Source of the DNA: Methanosarcina sp. MSH10X1 | GTDB taxonomy: Archaea; Halobacteriota; Methanosarcinia; Methanosarcinales; Methanosarcinaceae | NCBI RefSeq assembly: GCF_004099695.1 | Contig: NZ_SCHL01000005.1 | Location: forward strand, 124,001-188,000 | DNA length: 64,000 nucleotides | Reading direction: 5' to 3' | Part shown: positions 57,627 to 64,000 of the stretch, piece by piece | Layout: each line of letters opens with the position of its first letter | Numbering within the stretch: the stretch's first letter is position 1 | Made by a program: the position numbers and the translations under genes | The notes under the pieces: generated by a model | The model's input: the letters and a program-made list of their open reading frames with translations, nothing else | Database searches by the model: none | Told to the model about the DNA's origin: nothing

Positions 57627-57722
57627 GTCCCCCGAGTCCCGTCTCGGGAGGACGGCCCGAAATGTGCTCTAAAACTAAGCAGTGCACTGTCCGTTTCGCT
57701 TACTTCGTTCGCTCAAGCGGAC
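57627..57722. promoter_or_regulatory. two GC hairpins between mtxX and rfcL
   Basis: Hairpin 1 is a near-perfect stem (GTCCCCCGAG with CTCGGGAGGAC, one bulged A) at 57627-57653. Hairpin 2 runs from GTCCG at 57689 to CGGAC at 57722, with CGAACGAAGTAAGCG-like sequence inside. They stand out in an AT-rich, divergent, 314-base gap and may be regulatory or part of a small transcript. Confidence 0.4.
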
Positions 57723-57910
57723 TAATGGGAACTAGAAGTTTCTATTTTTATTAGAGCAAAAAGGCTTTAATACATATGGAAGTGTAGTTTTAGTGTTATC
57801 GTTTAAAAATCGGTATCAGAAGATGGCAGGAGTAAAGATTTTCTATATGGTGAAAAGATTAAAATGTATAGAATTAAGAATAAGTTCTTTTTTTATTGGT
57901 ATGGTTTAAG

Positions 57911-59818
57911 ATGACGCTGGCAATTGAATGGGCTGAAAAATACCGCCCCCAGACCCTGAAGGAGATCGTGGGGAATAAGAAGGCGGTGCAGGATTTGCGA
58001 ACCTGGGCTGAGGAATGGCTTTCAGGCATTCCAGAGAGGAGGGCTGTAATCCTCCAGGGACCTGCAGGCGTAGGAAAGACTTCTACTGCTCACGCTCTTG
58101 CCCGTGACCTGGGCTGGGAAGTAATCGAACTTAATGCAAGCGACCAGAGAACTGCAGGTGTTATCGAGAAGGTTGCGGGATCGGCAGCTTCGATGAATAC
58201 ATTCTTTGGAGGAAAACGCCTGATCATTCTGGACGAAGCGGACAACCTTCACGGGACAGCAGATAGGGGCGGAATGCGGGCTATTGCAGGGATTATTAAG
58301 AGCACGCTTCAACCCATAGTGTTGATTGCGAATGATGTTTATGGACTGACTCCCACTATCCGGAATCTCTGTCTGGAAATAAAGTTCGGGTCCGTACAGA
58401 GCCGCTCTATGGTTCCTGCTTTGAAGAAGGTATGTGAGAGTGAGGAAATTTCGTGTAGCCTTGATGCAATCCAGCAGATCGCTGAAAACGCAGGAGGCGA
58501 TCTCAGAAGTGCAATTAATGACCTTCAGGCTGCGGCAAGCGGGAGGAAAGTGCTGGAAGCCGAAGATATCAGCACTTCAGGCAGGGATGTTAAGGAAAAT
58601 ATCTTCAAGGCAATGCAGAGAATCTTTAAAAGCACGGATTGTAAAAAAGCCCTGGAAGCTGCTCGGGGACTTGATGAGAGCCCTGAAGATCTTGTACACT
58701 GGATCGATGAAAATCTGCCTGTCCAGTATGCCTCTAAGGATAGGGATCTGGGAGATATAAGAACCGGCTTTGGTTATCTCTCAAAGGCTGACCTCTACCT
58801 TGGACGCGTAAAGAAACGCCAGAACTACGGCATGTGGAGGTATGCCAGCATGCTAATGGTTTGCGGCGCTGCAATTTCTAAGACAAAACCTTATCCTGGT
58901 TTTATCAAGTATCAGTCGCCTTCGCTGTGGAAACGGATGGGGCAGATACGTTCGAAAAGAGATCTCAGGGATAATATAGCTTCTAAAGTTGGAGAACACA
59001 GCTTTGAGTCAATGCGCTATTCCAGAAATAACCTACTGGAACTTTACTCTCGTATGTTAAAGGAGGAAGAATCTGCAGTTGAAATAACTGCGGGTCTGGG
59101 GCTTGAACTTGAGGAATTGATATATCTCTCGGGAAGTACAAAACCCAGCAAAAAATTACAGAAAATTTACGACAGGGCGCAGGAACTCCTCCTTGAAGGA
59201 AAACAAGAATCTGATGAGACGGAGTTTTTCAGAACTCCGGTTTCCTCGGGTGATAATAAAGAGTTGCTTTCTGGCTGCACAGTTAAAGCTCCTGATGAAA
59301 AAGCCGGGAAATCTTCTGAGGAACCTGGGACTACCGATTCCGGGCCCTCTCAGGAAAGGCAAAAAACCCTTAACTTTGGTTTCGAGCTTTCCCCGGAGAT
59401 CTCCGGGGAAATAAAAAAATCGAGAAGCAATGACTCCGGTACCATTATATCTCAGGATCTTACTGATACCCTCACACCTGGTAGTTTTACTTCCGATGCT
59501 ATTATTCCGGAGCAATACGAAGCAGAGATTGACGGGATCGGATTTACAGATGACAGCCTTATGTCCAGCCCTTCTGAACCTGATAATCTTAATCTTAAGG
59601 ATGTCTCCCTCCGCCCTGAATCCTTTGAGGGGGAAGCCTTTTTTGCTCATGAACCGATAGGAAGTACTATCTCTCCCGAACCTCCACTGCAGGAACCTTT
59701 GAACTGCAAGCCTGCTATCAAAAATACCCGTAATAAGCCTGAAAATCCCGGGGTAGAGTCCAGAGAAACTCCAAAAAAAGCCGAGTCGAAAACGCAAAAA
59801 ACACTTTTCGATTTTTAA
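57911..59818 (+). CDS. rfcL: replication factor C large subunit
   Basis: A 635-residue clamp-loader subunit that opens and loads PCNA. Walker A is [15 protein letters not shown] near residue 50, Walker [11 protein letters not shown] near 108, and the sensor region includes [12 protein letters not shown]. After the AAA+ part and the collar come a long, acidic, low-complexity tail and a C-terminal PCNA-interacting motif, QKTLFDF, as the last residues. A second, similar motif, RQKTLNFGF, lies in the tail near residue 482. ATG 57911 is used, since the longer frame from TTG 57896 adds only five residues. The small subunit gene is not in the window. Confidence 0.94.
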   Translation: MTLAIEWAEKYRPQTLKEIVGNKKAVQDLRTWAEEWLSGIPERRAVILQGPAGVGKTSTAHALARDLGWEVIELNASDQRTAGVIEKVAGSAASMNTFFGGKRLIILDEADNLHGTADRGGMRAIAGIIKSTLQPIVLIANDVYGLTPTIRNLCLEIKFGSVQSRSMVPALKKVCESEEISCSLDAIQQIAENAGGDLRSAINDLQAAASGRKVLEAEDISTSGRDVKENIFKAMQRIFKSTDCKKALEAARGLDESPEDLVHWIDENLPVQYASKDRDLGDIRTGFGYLSKADLYLGRVKKRQNYGMWRYASMLMVCGAAISKTKPYPGFIKYQSPSLWKRMGQIRSKRDLRDNIASKVGEHSFESMRYSRNNLLELYSRMLKEEESAVEITAGLGLELEELIYLSGSTKPSKKLQKIYDRAQELLLEGKQESDETEFFRTPVSSGDNKELLSGCTVKAPDEKAGKSSEEPGTTDSGPSQERQKTLNFGFELSPEISGEIKKSRSNDSGTIISQDLTDTLTPGSFTSDAIIPEQYEAEIDGIGFTDDSLMSSPSEPDNLNLKDVSLRPESFEGEAFFAHEPIGSTISPEPPLQEPLNCKPAIKNTRNKPENPGVESRETPKKAESKTQKTLFDF

Positions 59819-59964
59819 TTCTCCTCGTTTTTTTATTTTTCTCGTTCCATGTTTTATTTTGTCAGTTTCCTTTTATTTTTTTCCACCCATTGTACGGAGT
59901 TGAATCTATTGAATCAGTCTTCTTTCCAAGCCTACCCTTATCATGAGATGTTTCTCAGACTTTG

Positions 59965-60042
59965 AAGAACCGGCAAAAAAGAAGCTCTGCTAACATAATT
60001 TACAAGAACCGGCAAGAAAGAAGCTCTGCTAACACAATTTAC
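59965..60042. repeat. two tandem 39-base units after rfcL
   Basis: Two copies with two mismatches, 59965-60003 and 60004-60042, each containing GAAGCTCTGCTAACA and ATTTAC. They stand just before the first G-rich element. Confidence 0.8.
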
Positions 60043-60093
60043 AAAAAGCTTTCCGATCTTCGGGAGACTGGTAAAACGGGAAGAGAAAATTTT

Positions 60094-60184
60094 GTGAGCG
60101 GGTTGGAGAGTTTGGGGAATAGTTGGGGGAAATAGTTGGGGGATATGGGTTTGGGGTTATACTATGGAAAAGAGACCCGCTCAC
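60094..60184. ncRNA. G-rich stem-bounded element 1
   Basis: A ten-base perfect inverted repeat (GTGAGCGGGT and ACCCGCTCAC) bounds a 71-base interior with five G-runs of 4, 5, 5, 3 and 4 bases separated by spacers of 7, 8, 4 and 3 bases, which can form a G-quadruplex. A second, clearly related element lies at 60369. There is no coding frame inside. Whether it acts as RNA or as DNA is not visible; the type is provisional. Confidence 0.5.
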
Positions 60185-60368
60185 TCGACATGAATATCTA
60201 TTCATATTATAAATAGTTTTTCGTAATATATTTTTTATTTTATAATTCCGGGTTTATAAATTCAGGTTCATTTCTCTAGCCGGAAACTCTACATTCTGAT
60301 TTTTTAATTCGGTAATTTATGGGCAGAATTAATACCTACATAAGAGTTTCGATTTCGATTAGAACAGA

Positions 60369-60436
60369 ATGAGCGGGTTGGGAGTATGAATTGGGGTGTT
60401 GGGGGGTTGGGGTTATCAAAAGAGAGACCCGCTCAT
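60369..60436. ncRNA. G-rich stem-bounded element 2
   Basis: Arms ATGAGCGGGT and ACCCGCTCAT surround G-runs of 3, 4, 6 and 4 bases. It shares TTGGGGTTAT and AGACCCGCTCA with element 1. In the outermost pair, G-C of element 1 has become A-T here, while the pairing is kept, a double change that suggests selection on the fold. The sequence between the two elements and up to the tRNA (60437-60921) is AT-rich with no supported gene. Confidence 0.5.
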
Positions 60437-60921
60437 AAATTACAACATGCTGGTCTGATATAAATATATTTTGCTTAACGGTTTTCTCCATTCAGAATAG
60501 TTTTAGACATGCCAGTTAATAGAAAATCTCAAGCTCCTGAAAACAGGCAGGTTTTGTCTCAGCCCTTATCTTCCTGATAGAGCAGGAGCAGGCTGTGAGG
60601 ATAACATATGAGATTCTTTTTATGTACTGGCATTTTAGTTGGATAGATAGGTCTCTCATCCCGGGTGGTATAAATTTTGTCTGATGTGGTAAAGGTTCTG
60701 CTACAGTAAGAGTCTGATTTATTGTGGTAAGAATTTCTCATTTAGCGTTATGACAGTTTCATTTATTGTAGCAGGAGTTTTATCAAAGGGTTAAGAGTTT
60801 AATTTAATGCAGTAAATGTCTCTCAGATAAGCTCTGAAGTCCTTTCCTAACAAAAGAGATATATATAACTAGTGACATTTTGGTCTTGCACTTAGAGCGA
60901 TCCTGCAAATGTAAGCAAAAT

Positions 60922-60995
60922 GGGCTCGTGGTCTAGTCGGTCATGACATCGCCTTTACACGGCGGGGATCCTGAGTTCGAATCTCAGCGGGCCCA
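60922..60995 (+). tRNA. tRNA-Val (anticodon TAC)
   Basis: A 74-base cloverleaf: acceptor stem GGGCTCG with CGGGCCC (one T-G pair), D-arm, anticodon stem CGCC/GGCG with loop TTTACAC giving anticodon TAC, T-arm CTGAG-TTCGAAT-CTCAG and discriminator A. The 3' CCA is not encoded. It lies downstream of a TATA-like TATATATAAC near 60849. No intron. Confidence 0.95.
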
Positions 60996-61395
60996 TAATA
61001 CTCTTCCATTATACCGTTTCTGGTAAAATTAGTTATTATATTTTCCATATTTTTTGACAGTGTAGCTGAATATAAATACTTTTGCGCATCTTTTCAGTTT
61101 TTCTTTTTTATATTTTTAATGTATCTTCTTCGTTAACACTAGAGTTTGTTTCAATAAGTCTAAGCGGGAGCTGTTTCTGATTTTTTCTCTGGCAATTTAC
61201 TTCTTCTTCTAGCCGCAGGCGTGAATTTATCCGTTAAAATTTTTTCCCTTTATAACTTGACATTATATATGACACTGATATTGTTATATAGAAAGGGAAA
61301 CGATAAAGATTTAGAATCTTTGTTACCTACAAAAAGATATGCTTTAATATTTTTAAAGCGTAGCTTCTTGCAAAGATTATTTCAAAATCTACCGT
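60996..61395. other. intergenic region between the tRNA and the small winged-helix gene
   Basis: AT-rich, no gene supported. A 64-codon open frame starting near 61221 has no coding character. TTTTTAAAG near 61345 may be a promoter for the next gene. Confidence 0.4.
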
Positions 61396-61410
61396 GGGGG
61401 AGGAGTCAGT

Positions 61411-61638
61411 ATTAAGAGAAGGAGCAGGACTGATATTGCAGTAGATATTTTAAGAGTAGCTATGAACGGGGCGAAGAAGACTCATATTGTATATGAAGTT
61501 AATCTAAACTTTAATATTGCCCAGAAATACCTTGAAATGTTGAAAGAAAAAGAGCTTATCAGGCATGAAAATGGACTTTTCATCACCACTGATAAAGGAA
61601 AAGTCTTTCAGGAAATGGCTAAAGAACTCAAACTCTAA
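61411..61638 (+). CDS. small winged-helix protein with apparent ATT start
   Basis: A 75-residue protein: KRRSRTDIAVDILRVAMNGA then KKTHIVYEVNLNFNIAQKYL and ENGLFITTDKGKVFQEMAKE, the pattern of small archaeal winged-helix proteins of the HTH_45 type that control nearby or plasmid genes. The frame has no ATG, GTG or TTG in the right place: a strong Shine-Dalgarno, GGGGGAGGAG (61396-61405), is followed five bases later by ATT. The downstream ATG at 61462 would remove the first helix. So ATT initiation, as in bacterial infC, is the best reading. It stops at TAA 61636. Confidence 0.65.
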   Translation: MKRRSRTDIAVDILRVAMNGAKKTHIVYEVNLNFNIAQKYLEMLKEKELIRHENGLFITTDKGKVFQEMAKELKL

Positions 61639-61881
61639 GCAATTTTTAACCTCTATTTAATTTTTTGTTAACTTTTCCCATCTTTTTCTTTTTTCCGGAT
61701 TTCCAGTTTCATTAGGTTTTATCGTCTTTTCTCAACTTCCATTCTTTCTGCTGGCTTTCTCATTGCAAATGGCAGCCGAGAATCCGGTGACGAAAAGCGC
61801 CTGGCGAGTAATTCAGAACCAGAATTTCTGAATTATAATGCGCCTCCGTATAAATAAAAGCAGTTTGGAAACATATATACT

Positions 61882-62532
61882 ATGGCGATGAAGGTACTTT
61901 TTTTGAACTGCACGCTGAAAAAATCGCCTCGGGTATCGAACACTCGTGCTCTTATTGACAAGGCGGCAGCTATCTTTAATGAGCTTGGCGTTGAAAGCGA
62001 AGTGATAAGGGTTGTGGATCATAACGTAGCTTTCGGGGTTTCCTCAGATGAAGGGGGAGAAGATGAATGGCCCTTAATCCTTACAAAGATAAAAGCCTGT
62101 GATATCCTTGTTATAGCAACTCCCATCTGGTTTGGAGTCCTATCCTCTGTGGCGAAGATGGTAATTGAAAGGCTGGATGGGACTTACATGGAAGCAGATC
62201 CCGAAACCGGTCAGTACCCACTTTATGGGAAGGCCGCAGGAGTTATCGTTACCGGCAATGAGGATGGGGCGCATGATGTCTGTTCAACCTTACTCTTTAA
62301 CCTTACCCATCTGGGCTGCACCGTTCCTCCAAATGCAGACTGTTACTGGGTTGGTGATGCAGGACCGGGTCCAAGTTACATAGAAGCTGGAGGAGACAGG
62401 CATCTCTATACAAATCGTACAGCCAGATATATGGCACACAATCTGGTATATTTTGCAAATTTACTCAGAAAAAACCCTATCCCTACAAACTTAAAGAATC
62501 TTGATGAGGAGGCGAAGAAGGTAAGCGATTGA
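61882..62532 (+). CDS. flavodoxin-like NADPH-dependent FMN reductase
   Basis: A 216-residue flavin reductase of the NADPH-dependent FMN reductase family. The flavin-phosphate loop is [20 protein letters not shown], and the family pattern [20 protein letters not shown] follows near residue 80. A late [14 protein letters not shown] is also conserved in the group. ATG 61882 is the start; no strong Shine-Dalgarno is visible. It could supply reduced flavin or reduce quinone-like compounds. It lies between a small regulator and cdc48. Confidence 0.85.
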   Translation: MAMKVLFLNCTLKKSPRVSNTRALIDKAAAIFNELGVESEVIRVVDHNVAFGVSSDEGGEDEWPLILTKIKACDILVIATPIWFGVLSSVAKMVIERLDGTYMEADPETGQYPLYGKAAGVIVTGNEDGAHDVCSTLLFNLTHLGCTVPPNADCYWVGDAGPGPSYIEAGGDRHLYTNRTARYMAHNLVYFANLLRKNPIPTNLKNLDEEAKKVSD

Positions 62533-62608
62533 TGCTGACCAGCCTGAAAGCTGCTTATTTTTTACAGAAGTCCTGAACACTTTTACTGATGAGATGGGGG
62601 GTATTAGT

Positions 62609-64000
62609 TTGACTGATAGGGATAAAACAACAGTAAAATTGAAAGTTGCGGAAGCTGATCAACGGGATGTTGGAAAGGGCATTGTCCGGATAGACGAAAG
62701 CTTCCGGGAAAAACTGGGCCTCAAGCCCTTTGATGTTGTGGAGATCAAAGGGGGGAAATCGACTTCAGCCCTGATAGGGCGTCCGTATCCGAGTGATTCG
62801 GGGCTTGATATTATACGTATGGATGGGCTTATCCGCACCAATGCAAAAACCAGCATAGGAGAACATGTTGAGATTCGAAAAGCCGAGTGGAAAGAAGCAA
62901 AGAGTGTAACTCTCGCACCGGTATCCAAAGGTATGCAAATCTACGCTCCTAGTGAAACCCTTAAAGCCGTATTCATGAACCGGACGGTTTCAAAGGGCGA
63001 CTTTATTTCAACTACGAGCTTAAGAAAATCGAGGGAAAGGGAGGCTTTGGGAAAAGGAGTAATGTTCGAAGATTTCTTCCAGGATTTTTTTGGCCAGGGT
63101 TTCGGGCCATCATTCGGGCTTGGAGAAATAAAACTGCAGGTAGTTTCTACCTCTCCGTCAGGAATAGTAAAGATTACAGACTTAACGCAGGTAGAGCTTC
63201 TGCCTGAAGCGACGGAAGTAACCCCTGAGCAGAATATTCCTTCTGTTATGTATGAAGACCTTGGTGGGGTTAAGGAAGCTATCGGCAAAGTCAGGGAAAT
63301 GATAGAGCTGCCTTTGAAGCATCCGGAACTCTTTGACAGGCTCGGGATCGATGCCCCTAAAGGAGTATTGCTCCACGGCCCGCCCGGAACGGGCAAGACA
63401 ATGCTTGCGAAGGCAGTTGCCAATGAATCTGATGCCTATTTCATTTCTATCAACGGCCCGGAAATTATGTCCAAATACTATGGGGAATCCGAAAGGGCTA
63501 TCAGGGAAATCTTCGAGGATGCAGAGAATAATGCTCCTGCGATTATTTTCCTCGACGAAATTGATTCAATTGCTCCCAAGAGAGCCGAGGTAACCGGAGA
63601 AGTCGAAAGAAGGGTAGTCGCTCAACTTCTCTCCCTGATGGACGGACTTAAAGCTCGCAAGAATGTAATCGTTATAGGGTCAACCAACCGTCCTGAAGCC
63701 CTGGATGTAGCACTCCGCCGCCCGGGCAGGTTTGACCGGGAAATTGAACTAAGGGTCCCGGATACAGACGGAAGGCTGGAAATTTTCCAGATCCATACAA
63801 GGGGAATGCCTCTTGCAGACGATGTAAACCTTATGGATTTTGCTCAAATCACGTACGGGTTCGTAGGAGCTGACATCGCTGCCCTGTGCAGGGAAGCCGC
63901 TATGAGCTCTCTGAGACGGGTTCTGCCGAAAATTAATCTCAACGAACCTGAGATTCCGGCTGAGATCCTGGATTCCCTTCAGGTAATAAGGGAAGATTTC
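62609..64000 (+). CDS. Cdc48/VCP-type AAA+ ATPase, 5' part
   Basis: The first 464 residues of a protein that should be near 750, running off the window. TTG 62609 is preceded by TGGGGGG. The N-terminal double-psi barrel ([20 protein letters not shown]) and second N-subdomain lead to the first AAA+ ring: Walker A GPPGTGKT (257-264), Walker [11 protein letters not shown] (about 313-322) and the arginine-finger region [10 protein letters not shown]. It would unfold protein substrates, often for the proteasome. The second ATPase ring is beyond the end. Confidence 0.94.
   Translation, partial: MTDRDKTTVKLKVAEADQRDVGKGIVRIDESFREKLGLKPFDVVEIKGGKSTSALIGRPYPSDSGLDIIRMDGLIRTNAKTSIGEHVEIRKAEWKEAKSVTLAPVSKGMQIYAPSETLKAVFMNRTVSKGDFISTTSLRKSREREALGKGVMFEDFFQDFFGQGFGPSFGLGEIKLQVVSTSPSGIVKITDLTQVELLPEATEVTPEQNIPSVMYEDLGGVKEAIGKVREMIELPLKHPELFDRLGIDAPKGVLLHGPPGTGKTMLAKAVANESDAYFISINGPEIMSKYYGESERAIREIFEDAENNAPAIIFLDEIDSIAPKRAEVTGEVERRVVAQLLSLMDGLKARKNVIVIGSTNRPEALDVALRRPGRFDREIELRVPDTDGRLEIFQIHTRGMPLADDVNLMDFAQITYGFVGADIAALCREAAMSSLRRVLPKINLNEPEIPAEILDSLQVIREDF

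Noticed and set aside
60922-60995. tRNA gene as an integration site
   Set aside because: No integrase gene or duplicated tRNA 3' end was seen in the window.

Overview
The window carries a stretch of an archaeal chromosome that reads as a Methanosarcina species. The main signs are a soluble methyltransferase operon of the mtxX-mtxA-mtxH type, a formaldehyde-activating enzyme, two winged-helix regulators of the Msr type, a PKD surface protein with a PGF-pre-PGF region, a DUF1699 protein, archaeal RPA with its partner, replication factor C large subunit, Cdc48, pyruvoyl arginine decarboxylase and deoxyhypusine synthase. Long AT-rich intergenic regions and TTG/GTG starts behind good Shine-Dalgarno sites fit the same genus. 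The species cannot be settled from the sequence alone.

Layout. 0.1-5.8 kb: a minus-strand amino-sugar operon making UDP-GlcNAc (GlmU-like, GlmS, GlmM, second GlmU-like). 6.7-12.1 kb: an OpuC/OsmF-type osmoprotectant ABC transporter followed by a cation/proton antiporter with a TrkA-type regulatory tail. 12.5-14.3 kb: RPA plus its associated protein. 14.5-16.2 kb: a gene graveyard with a decayed transposase and several broken ORFs. 16.5-18.1 kb: a two-gene unit encoding a secreted caspase-fold (clan CD) peptidase-like protein and a secreted PepSY/YcdB-like protein. 19.4-26 kb: phosphodiesterase, two regulators, deoxyhypusine synthase, arginine decarboxylase, a winged-helix protein and a nitrilase-fold amidase. 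26-35 kb: leuS, thrC, two DUF1622 membrane proteins and a large M1 aminopeptidase. 35-38 kb: a McrBC-like restriction pair whose N-terminal sensor domain I do not recognise. 38-49 kb: a loose accessory region with three copies of one small protein family (one broken), two Msr-type regulators, the PKD protein, Fae, DUF1699 and a candidate small RNA. 49-57.6 kb: flavodoxin, a PAS-GAF sensor without kinase domain, ilvD and the mtx operon. 57.9-64 kb: rfcL, two related G-rich stem-bounded elements, tRNA-Val(TAC), a short winged-helix gene that appears to start at ATT, a flavin reductase and the 5' part of cdc48.

The most unusual material is the caspase-like/PepSY pair, the paired G-rich elements at about 60.1 and 60.4 kb (whose outer stem pair differs but stays complementary), a candidate sRNA near 47.7 kb, the spread family of hairpin-rich repeats at 20.4, 48.9 and 54.9 kb, and the dispersed small-protein paralogues. 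No CRISPR array, rRNA or intact insertion sequence was seen.
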